NCBI GenBank assembly: GCA_021166685.1
Contig: JAJPEU010000015.1
Span: forward strand, 79,260 to 143,259
DNA length: 64,000 nucleotides
Direction: 5' to 3'
Source of the DNA: Sulfurovum sp.
GTDB taxonomy: Bacteria > Campylobacterota > Campylobacteria > Campylobacterales > Sulfurovaceae
Made by a program: the position numbers and the translations under genes. Below, piece after piece: positions 56,129-64,000 of this stretch (the first letter of the stretch is position 1; every line of letters starts with the position of its first letter). The notes beneath the pieces are model-generated. The model searched no databases and was not told where the DNA came from. It saw nothing but the letters and a program-made list of their open reading frames with translations.

Positions 56129-56533
56129 ATGTTAGTTCAAAATGTTATGACCCCCAAAGAAAAATTGATCCTTGTTTCACCTGTTGCTTCAGTACGCCAA
56201 GCACTTCAATTAATGAAAACGCACAAAGTACGCTCTGTTATTGTGGAGAAAAACCATGAAGACAGTGCCTATGGCCTAGTGACTTTTAAAAATATTTTAC
56301 AAAGCATTGTTGCAGAAGACGGCGATATTGATCTTTTAAACGTCTATGATATCGCAACTATACCCGCTATATCGGTTTCTGCCAAACTCAATGTAAAATA
56401 TGCAGCCAAAATGATGGTAACAAACAGTATAAAGAGACTGCTTGTCATCGACAACAATGAACTGCTCGGTATTTTAACGATGACGGATGTAATCGGAATT
56501 CTCATGGATGGCATCGAAAGCACAAAAGAATAG
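56129..56533 (+). CDS. CBS-domain pair protein
   Basis: A 134-residue protein made of two CBS domains: LVQNVMTPKEKLILVSPVAS with VRSVIVEKN, then VYDIATIPAISVSAKLNVKYAA with IKRLLVIDNNELLGILTMTDV. CBS pairs bind adenosyl nucleotides and report energy state. It follows the PII-like gene by ten bases, with AGGAGA in the gap, as the third member of the DUF1538 unit. A role as a second ligand sensor is inferred. Confidence 0.88.
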   Translation: MLVQNVMTPKEKLILVSPVASVRQALQLMKTHKVRSVIVEKNHEDSAYGLVTFKNILQSIVAEDGDIDLLNVYDIATIPAISVSAKLNVKYAAKMMVTNSIKRLLVIDNNELLGILTMTDVIGILMDGIESTKE

Positions 56534-56729
56534 TTTATTTTTTACACGTTTGTCAACCAAAAAATAGTCGCGAAAATCCTCTCTTTGCACAAGAAGTGAA
56601 CGTTAAGGATTCTTGGCTGTATCTGATGATTCCCGTAAATGCTTTCAAATAAAAGTCAAAACTTAAAAACTAACCTATTGACCATACTGTTTCTTTTTGG
56701 ATGCACCTAAAAAGGATGAGCAGTATTCT

Positions 56730-57029
56730 CTAGTAACTTTTTGCGTTTTTAAATTCTGCAATTTCACTCTCAACCATTGCATCGATCATTCTGACATACA
56801 GATCATTGATAAGGTTAGGGGAAAGACCCAATGAAATTGCCTGTTCCCTGACTCTTGAAATAACATCCTGTATCCGATCATCTGCCTTGATCTCATCGAT
56901 ACTGTTTTTAAAATGTGCAATCTGCTTGATATAGTCATTTCTTTGGGCGACCAATGTCACGATCTGACTATCCACCTTATCAATTTCTTCTCTTGCCTCT
57001 TGAAGTGTCATACATTTTTTTGTTTCCAT
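56730..57029 (-). CDS. Chorismate mutase, type II (AroQ)
   Basis: A 99-residue all-helical enzyme converting chorismate to prephenate for phenylalanine and tyrosine. The pattern is AREEIDKVDSQIVTLVAQRNDYIKQIAHFK, then DRIQDVISRVREQA and VRMIDAMVESEIAEF, fitting the stand-alone AroQ fold. The start at 57029 has AAGGATAG upstream; an earlier in-frame codon has none. No prephenate dehydratase is adjacent. The 196 bases before it hold no gene I can support. Confidence 0.85.
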   Translation of the reverse strand: METKKCMTLQEAREEIDKVDSQIVTLVAQRNDYIKQIAHFKNSIDEIKADDRIQDVISRVREQAISLGLSPNLINDLYVRMIDAMVESEIAEFKNAKSY

Positions 57030-57105
57030 TTTTCTATCCTTGAGGTGTATCGTCATAATAAAACGATTATAGCTTAAAATGAATTAATAGGAGAAAGGGG
57101 ATATA

Positions 57106-57130
57106 AAAATCCCCATAAAATGGGGATTTT
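57106..57130 (-). terminator. dnaK transcription terminator
   Basis: AAAATCCCC at 57106-57114 and GGGGATTTT at 57122-57130 make a perfect 9-bp stem with a 7-base loop. In the minus direction it is followed by a run of T. It lies 22 bases after the dnaK stop. Confidence 0.85.
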
Positions 57131-57152
57131 AGGAGTGTGAAGCAGGATAATA

Positions 57153-59033
57153 TTACTCTACTTCAGCATCAATGACATCATCATCTTCTGCTTTTTTACC
57201 GCCTTTTGCAGCATCGGTTCCGCCTTGCTCTTTGGCATACATCGCTTCAGCTAGTTTATGGCTTTTTTCTGTTAGTGCTTTTAATTTCTCTTCGATCTGC
57301 TCTTTAGTTGCATTGTCGTCTTTAAGCATTGCTTCAAGATCTTCTATCGCTTTTTCGATAGTGGCTTTTTCTCCGGCATCAAAATTTTCACCCAAATCAC
57401 TGATTGATTTTCTGGTTTGATGAATTAACGCATCTGCTTGGTTTTTGATTTCCACAACGGCTTTTCTTTTTTCATCTTCTGCCTTATGTGCTTCTGCGTC
57501 TTGAACCATTTTTTCTATCTCTGCATCACTGAGTCCTGACGAACCGGTGATTTTGATCTCCTGAGATTTGCCTGTACCTTTGTCTTGCGCCGAAACCGTC
57601 AGAATGCCGTTGGCATCAATGTCAAAAGTCACTTCAATCTGAGGCACACCTCTGGGAGCGGCAGGAATATCTCTTAGTTCAAACATTCCTAACGACTTGT
57701 TGTCTTTTGCAAATTCGCGTTCACCCTGAAGCACATGGATACTCACAGCAGGCTGATTGTCTTCGGCCGTTGAGAACACTTGTGACTTTTTCGCAGGGAT
57801 CGTGGTACCTTTTTCGATCACCTTTGTTGTTACTCCGCCTAACGTCTCGATACCAAGGCTCAACGGAGTCACATCAAGCAGCAATACATCTTTTACATCA
57901 CCTGCTAGTACTCCGCCTTGGATAGCCGCACCAAGCGCAACCACTTCATCCGGGTTTACAGATTTGTTAAGCTCTTTGCCAAAGAATTTTTTAACCTCTT
58001 CTTGCACTAAAGGCACTCTTGTAGATCCACCGACCATAACCACTTCATTGATCTGAGACTTACTAAGGCCTGCATCTTTAAGAACTGCTTCAATCGTTTT
58101 GATCGTACCTGCTACCAAATCCGAAACAAGTGACTCAAATTTTGCTCTGGTAATTTTTTTAACCAAGTGCTTAGGGCCTGTCGCATCTGCGGTGATAAAC
58201 GGAAGGTTGATCTCTGTTTCCATCGCCGAAGAGAGCTCTTTTTTAGCTGTTTCAGCTGCATCTTTTACTCTTTGAAGCGCCATTACGTCTGATTTGATAT
58301 CAATACCTGTCTCGGATTTGAATTCGCTTGCGACAAAATCGATAATTCTATTGTCAAAATCATCCCCGCCAAGGAACGCATCTCCTCCCGTTGCCATAAC
58401 TTCCACAACATTATCGCCTGTTTCAAGTGTTGTTACGTCAAATGTACCCCCGCCAAGGTCATACACCACGATCTGTTCGGACTCTTTTTTGTCCAATCCG
58501 TATGCAAGCGCTGCCGAGGTAGGCTCATTGATGATTCTTAGCACATTGAGCCCTGCGATTGTTCCCGCTTCTTTGGTTGCTTTTCTTTGCGCGTCATTAA
58601 AATAAGCAGGTACTGTAATAACGGCATCTGTTATTTTTTCTCCCAGATACGCTTCTGCATCTTCTTTGAGTTTCATCAATACTTTTGCCGAAATTTCCTG
58701 CGGCGTATAAACCTTCCCGGCTACTTCGATCGCACAAGCACCGTTTCTGTCGATGACATGATAAGGCAGTCTCTCTTTGGCTTCTGCAGCTTTTTCTTCA
58801 TCACTCATAAGTCCCATAATTCTTTTGATAGAATAAATAGTTTTTTCCGGATTGGTAACCGCTTGTCTTTTTGCGGTTTCACCCACAAGAACTTCGCCCT
58901 TGTCAGTAAAAGCTACGATAGAAGGTGTCGTATTTTTCCCTTCTTTGTTCGCGATAATCGACGCTTCACCATTGATATAAACCGCCATTGCAGAGTTTGT
59001 TGTTCCTAAATCTATTCCTAATACTTTACCCAT
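57153..59033 (-). CDS. dnaK: Hsp70 chaperone DnaK
   Basis: A 626-residue ATP-dependent chaperone. The ATPase domain opens [16 protein letters not shown] and has [15 protein letters not shown] and [12 protein letters not shown], with [11 protein letters not shown]. The substrate domain has [17 protein letters not shown] and the C-terminal lid ends in [10 protein letters not shown], close to the EEVKD-type tail. AAAGGATAG precedes the ATG. It is 24 bases downstream of grpE and has its own terminator; dnaJ is not in the window. Confidence 0.97.
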   Translation of the reverse strand: MGKVLGIDLGTTNSAMAVYINGEASIIANKEGKNTTPSIVAFTDKGEVLVGETAKRQAVTNPEKTIYSIKRIMGLMSDEEKAAEAKERLPYHVIDRNGACAIEVAGKVYTPQEISAKVLMKLKEDAEAYLGEKITDAVITVPAYFNDAQRKATKEAGTIAGLNVLRIINEPTSAALAYGLDKKESEQIVVYDLGGGTFDVTTLETGDNVVEVMATGGDAFLGGDDFDNRIIDFVASEFKSETGIDIKSDVMALQRVKDAAETAKKELSSAMETEINLPFITADATGPKHLVKKITRAKFESLVSDLVAGTIKTIEAVLKDAGLSKSQINEVVMVGGSTRVPLVQEEVKKFFGKELNKSVNPDEVVALGAAIQGGVLAGDVKDVLLLDVTPLSLGIETLGGVTTKVIEKGTTIPAKKSQVFSTAEDNQPAVSIHVLQGEREFAKDNKSLGMFELRDIPAAPRGVPQIEVTFDIDANGILTVSAQDKGTGKSQEIKITGSSGLSDAEIEKMVQDAEAHKAEDEKRKAVVEIKNQADALIHQTRKSISDLGENFDAGEKATIEKAIEDLEAMLKDDNATKEQIEEKLKALTEKSHKLAEAMYAKEQGGTDAAKGGKKAEDDDVIDAEVE

Positions 59034-59057
59034 GTATCTATCCTTTATTAAAATTTT

Positions 59058-59600
59058 TTATTTTGCAGCACTTACCATAGCAGGTCTGAGTACTCTGTCT
59101 TTAAGAATATACCCTTTTTGCATGACTTGTACAATTTCATTTGATTGATGCTCTTGGCTTTCCACCTGCATGATCACTTGATGGACTTCAGGATCAAACA
59201 CTCCTTCGCATCCGATCTCTTTGATGTGATTTTTTTCTAAAACTTTTTTGAGCTGATCATACGTGAGCTTTACGCCCTCTTTCATTTTCTCAAGCATTTC
59301 ATGCGTATTCTCTTCATTCGCACTCTCAATAGATGCAAGCGCATTTTCAAAAGAGTCGATCACCGCCAAAAGATCTTTGGCAAAACCTTCATTGGCATAG
59401 GCTATGGCATTCGCCTTGTCTTTTTCTAAACGTTTTTTGGAATTTTCAAAATCTGCGTGTGCACGAAGATACTTGTCCTTGTAGTCATCCGCAAGAGCTT
59501 GGGTTTGAGCTAAAAGATCTTCTTGCGTTATCTCTTCTTGAATTTCATTTTGCTCTTGGGGTGCTTTTTCGTCTTGAAAATCTTCTTTCTCCTGACTCAT
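59058..59600 (-). CDS. grpE: Nucleotide exchange factor GrpE
   Basis: A 180-residue DnaK co-chaperone. After an acidic N-terminus comes a long coiled coil (LADDYKDKYLRAHADFENSKKRLEKD), then the beta domain with GVFDPEVHQVIMQVES and GYILKDRVLRPAMVSAAK, the family signature. The ATG at 59600 has a strong AAGGAGG seven bases upstream. A sigma-70 promoter lies at 59654-59683. hrcA, which commonly comes just before grpE in Campylobacterota, is not here. Confidence 0.95.
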   Translation of the reverse strand: MSQEKEDFQDEKAPQEQNEIQEEITQEDLLAQTQALADDYKDKYLRAHADFENSKKRLEKDKANAIAYANEGFAKDLLAVIDSFENALASIESANEENTHEMLEKMKEGVKLTYDQLKKVLEKNHIKEIGCEGVFDPEVHQVIMQVESQEHQSNEIVQVMQKGYILKDRVLRPAMVSAAK

Positions 59601-59653
59601 TAACACACCTCCTTTTTATAGATAAATTGCATCTTAGTTGAATGCTTGAAATA

Positions 59654-59683
59654 ATTATACAACATTGAGCGAATGATTGTCAA
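59654..59683 (-). promoter_or_regulatory. grpE-dnaK sigma-70 promoter
   Basis: On the minus strand TTGACA (59678-59683) and TATAAT (59654-59659) are 18 bases apart, both exact consensus. Transcription would start about 47 bases before the grpE ATG. No CIRCE element (TTAGCACTC-N9-GAGTGCTAA) is present. Confidence 0.75.
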
Positions 59684-59710
59684 GTACATGCTTCATATTT
59701 TTTATAAATT

Positions 59711-59735
59711 AAGTTTAGTTGAGTAGACTAAACTT
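59711..59735. repeat. 9-bp inverted repeat upstream of the grpE promoter
   Basis: AAGTTTAGT at 59711-59719 and its exact complement at 59727-59735 are separated by seven bases. It lies 28 bases upstream of the -35 and is followed by TTTT on the plus strand. It could be an operator or a weak terminator. Confidence 0.55.
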
Positions 59736-59840
59736 TTAGAGCTCTACAATTTACGCGATTGCAATAAAAAAATAATACAAAATATGAACCGCTGTGTATT
59801 AAAAAGTGTTTATGAGAATTTTAAAAAGTGCTGCAGAAAA

Positions 59841-59875
59841 AGCATCAATGGGGATAATTTGTTTCCATTGATGCT
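59841..59875 (-). terminator. Terminator of the Cyc2-like gene
   Basis: AGCATCAATGG at 59841-59851 and CCATTGATGCT at 59865-59875 form a perfect 11-bp stem, loop 13. In the minus direction it is followed by TTTTT. It begins 13 bases past the stop of the cytochrome-porin gene. Confidence 0.85.
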
Positions 59876-59887
59876 CACCTTTTGTAC

Positions 59888-61225
59888 TTAAAAAAGCATA
59901 TTTAGAGAAAAAAGAAGTGTTTCATACTCTTTCACTCTGTCCAAACTCGGTTTTGCCCAGCAATATTCTGCTGTTACCTTCATCGGCAGATGGAATTCAA
60001 ACGAATAGTCAAACCCCACCGTGATCGCATGGTCCAAGTCTCTTACATCGACAAAGTCGTTGGTTGACTCATGGTCATGATCTTCGCCTTCATGCTCATC
60101 ACCTCCGCCATGGTCGTGATCTGGATACGTATAGCGGTCATTATACTCCATATAAGCCACTTTCACGCCAAAATCAGGGGTAAGATTCACTTCGCCTTCT
60201 ATAGAAAATGCTTCATTGTCCAAGTTGTCAAGTTCATGAACCGCTCCTGCATCAATGCCCGTATACGTTACTTCATTTTTCAATACTTTTGCAACATTCA
60301 AGGAAACAAGCTTTTCTGCGATCTCCCCTTCGATCTGCATGTCAATGCCGTATGTCTCTCTTTCAATGCTTAACGGCTCCGTAGACGCGACCGTTGAACC
60401 CCCGGCGATCGCAAATGCACCTGCCATTACATTAAAATCGCCTATCGGATAGGCATACGCTACTCTGGCAAAAGGAAGAATGTTGTCTGCGATATCCATA
60501 TATAAATTATCTTGAGACGGCGCATACGCTCCTGCCGTTACAAAAAAATGATCTCCGGTACCAAAAAGGTTGCCTTTATCATAATAGGCTTGCAGGCCCG
60601 TTGATTCGCCCGTACCGATAGATGATGCCTGAAATGCATTAGAGAGCGTTCTGATATCAAATGTTCTTAAAGGCTTATAAAGTCCTGTGTTATAAAATTC
60701 CATCCCTGAAAACGGGCCAAAATCGGCAAAAGAAGACCCAGCGATCCCCCAGAAGCCGTCTTCGATCTTTTGGGCATACACTGCTTTGGCCGAAATGGCT
60801 TCATCTTCTTCTTTTTTATAGGAAAGATTGACCAATCCTCCCAGATTTTCGCTTACTCTGCCGCCCAGATAAAGCGTAGCTGTTTTAGGGATAGAAAATT
60901 CTCCGTCTTCTGTTTGGCTTTTTGTGCTGACGTCACCCGATGCTCCCGGTTTATCCCACGTTTTCTGATAAAGCGATTTGACCATCACTGAAGGATTGAT
61001 ATCTGCCGCGGTCATATTTTCGTCTAAGATTTTTTTACTCAGCGTCATCCCTGAAGCGGCAAACTTTCTGCCAAATTCATTCAGCTTGGGTATATGCTGC
61101 AAATGGCACGATTTGCAGTCCATCCCCGTTTGCGTACTGAACATCGGCAATGCCTGAGCTTCTTGATTTAACCCTACAAAAGCAAGCATTCCCGTTGCTG
61201 CTGTTATATATTTTTTTGTTTTCAT
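59888..61225 (-). CDS. Cyc2-like monoheme cytochrome c-porin fusion
   Basis: A 445-residue outer-membrane protein. After a signal peptide it has one heme site, C37-KSC-H41, in TQTGMDCKSCHLQHIPKLNEFGR, the N-terminal pattern of Cyc2-type fusions (heme plus 16-stranded barrel). The rest is beta-barrel with alternating hydrophobic strands and ends in SLNMLF, an outer-membrane C-terminal aromatic signature. One loop (about residues 375-395) is DHDHGGGDEHEGEDHDHE and could bind metal ions. Cyc2 oxidises Fe(II) at the surface, but not all homologues do, so the substrate is inferred. A second gene at 61343 is upstream on the same strand. Confidence 0.75.
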   Translation of the reverse strand: MKTKKYITAATGMLAFVGLNQEAQALPMFSTQTGMDCKSCHLQHIPKLNEFGRKFAASGMTLSKKILDENMTAADINPSVMVKSLYQKTWDKPGASGDVSTKSQTEDGEFSIPKTATLYLGGRVSENLGGLVNLSYKKEEDEAISAKAVYAQKIEDGFWGIAGSSFADFGPFSGMEFYNTGLYKPLRTFDIRTLSNAFQASSIGTGESTGLQAYYDKGNLFGTGDHFFVTAGAYAPSQDNLYMDIADNILPFARVAYAYPIGDFNVMAGAFAIAGGSTVASTEPLSIERETYGIDMQIEGEIAEKLVSLNVAKVLKNEVTYTGIDAGAVHELDNLDNEAFSIEGEVNLTPDFGVKVAYMEYNDRYTYPDHDHGGGDEHEGEDHDHESTNDFVDVRDLDHAITVGFDYSFEFHLPMKVTAEYCWAKPSLDRVKEYETLLFSLNMLF

Positions 61226-61260
61226 TTTCCCCTCTCCCTCTTTTTTTAAGTATCATAACA

Positions 61261-61300
61261 AAAAAAGCAAAAGACACCACTTGGTATCTTTTGCTTTTTT
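61261..61300 (-). terminator. Strong hairpin between the lipoprotein and Cyc2-like genes
   Basis: A 14-bp perfect stem (61261-61274 with 61287-61300), continued by three more pairs past one mismatch. It has a T-rich end in the minus direction. It should stop most lipoprotein transcripts before the cytochrome gene. Confidence 0.75.
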
Positions 61301-61311
61301 GATCGATCATC

Positions 61312-61331
61312 AAGCGGGTCAAAGCCCGCTT
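61312..61331. repeat. GC-rich hairpin just after the lipoprotein stop
   Basis: AAGCGGG at 61312-61318 and CCCGCTT at 61325-61331 with a six-base loop. It is followed by T-rich sequence only on the plus strand. It lies between the stop at 61343 and the stronger hairpin. Confidence 0.55.
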
Positions 61332-61342
61332 TGTTTTATATT

Positions 61343-63874
61343 TTACTCAGGTAATGACGCAATAGACTCATTGTAATCCACACGTCCAAACCAACTGTCC
61401 ACACCAGAATCCGGATCAGTAGCATTAAATTCCTCTTCATCCTGCAGCCACACATTGTAGATCGTTTTTCCATCCGGTGACGCAAAACTTTCTACCTCTT
61501 TTTCCTGAATCACGCTTTTTTCTCTGTTTGAAAGTACGCGCTCAGGCTCCCATGTGACACCGCCGTCGATTGAGCGTCTATAGAAAAGATCCCCTTCTGC
61601 TTTGCCCAGTTCATGGTTGTCATTATCGATGTAACCGACATTTCCCCATGTCACAAAGAACACATTCGGATTGCTCTTGTCTGATTCCAAAAGGGTCTCA
61701 TCGTACATTCCCTCCGGCGTCGTAAAGAATCTCGCATCCACCGTTGTTTCCCATCCTGTGATCACTTGCGTGATATTTTGAGGCCCCTGCCATCCGCTTC
61801 CGTCTACATATCTGTGGATATGGAAGTTTGCCGGCATATTTTCTTGAGCCGTTTTAGTGGCATTTGGCGTATATTCAAACCCTGCATAAATGTTGTTGCC
61901 TCTCAGGAAAAGACGAGGAGAAAATACGTTTTCTTCGCCGTTATCGTACGTATTGTCATCAAGGTTATCTGTGGTCCAGGTAATGTTGTAATCTTCGATA
62001 TTTTCTACCACTTTATACGCTTGCGAACTGACGTTGGTTACCACGTACCCGTCCAGCGGTACAAAATCATCATAAGTGAATCCTTGGTTGACACGCACAT
62101 ACATATCCGCAGGCCCGCCTTGGGTTTCAAATGACTGTTTGTACATAAATGCAAACGTATATTTGTCCGCATCACAATCATCCACTTGTGTACCGATCAC
62201 CAATCTTCGCGCATTCTCATAGATCATGTTGCTGGTATTGTTTTGTTCAGGCACTTTAATGTTGACGATACTACCCGCACTCACCAGCGGCATCGCTACA
62301 TTTTGGATCGTTGAAAGATTGGTCTCGTCAAACGCATCAAGGGCATCAAATTTGAAGCTTTCAAAATAGACCGATTTGCCTTCCACTGAAATGTTGGTCT
62401 CGCTGTCTCCCTGATCTTGATCGGGCTCGCCCGGAGTGCTGTCTGACAATCCTTTGGTTTCTTCGTATCCGAGGATCACCACATGCTCATTTTGATCCGT
62501 TACAAGAATCTCTATTGCCGATCTGGAAGCTCCCGTATCTCCGTCTAGTATCACCTGCGTATCGGTCAGCATATCCGTATCGTACGTTTTACAGCGCGTG
62601 ATATTGGACTCTTTGTTGTTGTTGGTGGTCAATGTGACAAATCCGTAAGTGTCACACATGTATTGGCAATACGGTTTCGTATCGTCACTGGAACACTTTT
62701 CATTGTCCGTGATGCGCACCGGATAGTGGAATTTATTGAGAGATTTTGGTTTGGTTGTATTCTCGTCTGTTCCATTGATATCGTCAAAATCGTCCATTTT
62801 GATGGAAGTGTACCAGATATCTGAGCCGTGGTTGGTCGTAGCGCCGCTCCAACCGTCTCCCGGGCCTTCGCCGTTACCCGAACGCAACCCCACCGTATCT
62901 TCCTGCCATGTCATCGCAAATCCGGCACTTGAGCTTGCGATCCAAATATGGTTGGAATCTCTGCTTCCGGTAGTGAGCTGCTGAGGCGTATGCCATGTGA
63001 TATTGCCATCTGCACTCACTATACCTCTGGCTGTCCATACGCAGCTAAACGGTACTTCCCAAACCTGTTTGCCATCAGGCAGTGCGGTTGCTCCTTCATA
63101 GTCGATCGATTTTTGCGGTCCGTTCACAGCAAAATAATCGGTCGGATATGTGGCATTCGCATCATCGCCTTCTTTTGGAAGGTCAAACGGATTGTTGCTT
63201 GGACAATATTTGTCATTCCATGCCACAAGGATGCGGTCACCCTCTACGGCCATCGTCGGTTTTTGCGCATGGCCAGGATACTCTATCGTGGTGCCGTTCC
63301 AATCTACTTCCATCGAACTCTTCTCAGTCGTATCCGAGATCACATAACTTTTCCACGAATCACCGTTATCTCTGGAATAGCTGACAAATACCCCGTCCAC
63401 ATGCGTCGGATCGCCTACGTCCGCACTTCCGATACCCGTCTCATAGTCTCCGACAATCTGCTGGGCATAACTTACCACGATCGGATGCACTTTTGTGCCT
63501 GCTTCGCCTGCTTCGGTCAAGTTTCCGTTTGCATGCGTTGAGGGCACTACCCTATCCAAAGATTCCGGTGTATTGTGCGATGTAGGGCTTTCGCGATGAT
63601 AATTTGTGCTGCTTGGCTCATTGGACGTAGAAGAGATATTTCTTCTGACTGTTTGACTTGCATTAAACTCAGCCGCATCTGTCGACACTTCGGAATCTCC
63701 TCCGTCACACAATAGTGTCGTGCCGTTGATCTCCATCACCGGAGGCTGAGGCTCTATCACCGTTTCGCCTCCTCCATCGTCTGTAGTAGAACTGCTTCCG
63801 CTTCCGCATCCGACCATTAAACCGCTCATCATAAGCGCATCGGCAGATGTATAGATTACGCTTTTTTTTGTCAT
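61343..63874 (-). CDS. Large BNR-repeat lipoprotein (choice-of-anchor O-like)
   Basis: An 843-residue exported lipoprotein. The signal ends at a lipobox reading MVGC. Then comes a low-complexity GSGSSSTTDDGGG spacer and a large domain with at least two Asp-box-type repeats (SYSRDNGDSWKSY and RRSIDGGVTWEPE), as in beta-propeller sialidase-like folds. Asp boxes are structural and do not prove sialidase activity. The layout recalls lipoproteins that NCBI names choice-of-anchor O. It is rich in Asp, Asn and Thr, as surface proteins often are. GAGGA precedes the ATG. It is followed by the Cyc2-like gene across two hairpins. Confidence 0.7.
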   Translation of the reverse strand: MTKKSVIYTSADALMMSGLMVGCGSGSSSTTDDGGGETVIEPQPPVMEINGTTLLCDGGDSEVSTDAAEFNASQTVRRNISSTSNEPSSTNYHRESPTSHNTPESLDRVVPSTHANGNLTEAGEAGTKVHPIVVSYAQQIVGDYETGIGSADVGDPTHVDGVFVSYSRDNGDSWKSYVISDTTEKSSMEVDWNGTTIEYPGHAQKPTMAVEGDRILVAWNDKYCPSNNPFDLPKEGDDANATYPTDYFAVNGPQKSIDYEGATALPDGKQVWEVPFSCVWTARGIVSADGNITWHTPQQLTTGSRDSNHIWIASSSAGFAMTWQEDTVGLRSGNGEGPGDGWSGATTNHGSDIWYTSIKMDDFDDINGTDENTTKPKSLNKFHYPVRITDNEKCSSDDTKPYCQYMCDTYGFVTLTTNNNKESNITRCKTYDTDMLTDTQVILDGDTGASRSAIEILVTDQNEHVVILGYEETKGLSDSTPGEPDQDQGDSETNISVEGKSVYFESFKFDALDAFDETNLSTIQNVAMPLVSAGSIVNIKVPEQNNTSNMIYENARRLVIGTQVDDCDADKYTFAFMYKQSFETQGGPADMYVRVNQGFTYDDFVPLDGYVVTNVSSQAYKVVENIEDYNITWTTDNLDDNTYDNGEENVFSPRLFLRGNNIYAGFEYTPNATKTAQENMPANFHIHRYVDGSGWQGPQNITQVITGWETTVDARFFTTPEGMYDETLLESDKSNPNVFFVTWGNVGYIDNDNHELGKAEGDLFYRRSIDGGVTWEPERVLSNREKSVIQEKEVESFASPDGKTIYNVWLQDEEEFNATDPDSGVDSWFGRVDYNESIASLPE

Positions 63875-63927
63875 CCTGTCCTCTCTTTTTGGTATAGATT
63901 TTAGATTTTGAATTACTATACAATCAC

Positions 63928-63933
63928 AGTATA
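63928..63933 (-). promoter_or_regulatory. Possible -10 for the lipoprotein gene
   Basis: TATACT on the minus strand, 54 bases before the ATG. Another TATACT lies at 63951-63956. The last 126 bases of the window are AT-rich and hold no coding start I can support. Confidence 0.35.
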
Positions 63934-64000
63934 ATCAAAACTACTTTCTAAGTATAGCAAAATATCATTCTATATATATCACCCTATCGTGTGATTTTTA

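Noticed and set aside
62948..63541. 197-codon plus-strand frame in the lipoprotein gene
   Set aside because: Antisense to a gene with signal peptide and Asp-box repeats; no start signal.
1..64000. tRNA, rRNA or CRISPR array
   Set aside because: No T-loop GGTTCGAATCC-type stretch, rRNA-like sequence or regularly spaced repeats were seen by eye. A covariance search would be decisive.

Overview
The window looks like chromosome from a free-living, respiring member of the Campylobacterota, most like Sulfurovum or Sulfurimonas. This rests on gene content and style, not on a database search. Supporting signs are a HemJ-type protoporphyrinogen oxidase, c-type cytochromes, the gene order glmU-coaBC-uppS-prepilin peptidase-LptF/G-truA, AT-rich extended -10 promoters (TATAAT just upstream of AAGGA-type ribosome binding sites), and very dense coding with many 1-11 base overlaps. 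I see no rRNA, tRNA, CRISPR array or insertion sequence.

Layout. Positions 1-4.7 kb hold the end of nth, a PepD-type dipeptidase, a cytochrome b561-like protein, an ABC-F ATPase and a short alkylguanine transferase. Positions 4.9-12.4 kb hold a pentaheme cytochrome with a Crp/Fnr-like operator, then a MarR regulator divergent from a complete RND efflux operon (lipoprotein adaptor, pump, outer-membrane factor), with MarR-like palindromes between them. Positions 12.4-16.4 kb hold a PIN-PhoH ATPase, an HD phosphohydrolase and a CHAD protein. Positions 16.4-24.1 kb hold a tight minus-strand operon: sbcD, sbcC, a PHP-SMC-type ATPase and a two-domain nuclease (DUF2779 type). It is more AT-rich by eye than its flanks and has a consensus Fnr-type palindrome upstream. 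Positions 24.2-28 kb hold a second RND pump and adaptor without an outer-membrane partner.

Positions 28-40.4 kb are mostly minus-strand metabolism: dgt, metH, a small unknown, lpxD, ilvBH, ppx/gppA, ilvA, then a CoA-binding protein and a TrmA/RlmD-like methyltransferase. Positions 40.5-46.2 kb are a plus-strand chain from glmU to truA. Positions 46.2-53.9 kb hold a DUF2231-like membrane protein, hemJ, a secreted EEP-family nuclease, a CvfB-like RNA-binding protein, dsbD and a DUF255/YyaL thioredoxin-fold protein. Positions 54.2-56.5 kb hold a three-gene unit: a duplicated DUF1538 membrane protein, a PII-like protein and a CBS-pair protein. Positions 56.7-59.6 kb hold chorismate mutase, dnaK and grpE with no adjacent hrcA. 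The last 4 kb hold a Cyc2-like monoheme cytochrome-porin fusion and a large BNR-repeat lipoprotein.

The best candidates for undescribed biology are the SbcDC/PHP-SMC/DUF2779 operon as a DNA-processing or defence module, the Cyc2-like fusion with its lipoprotein neighbour as a surface electron-transfer unit, and the DUF1538-PII-CBS unit as a ligand-regulated transporter. Functions of these three are inference from domains and context.
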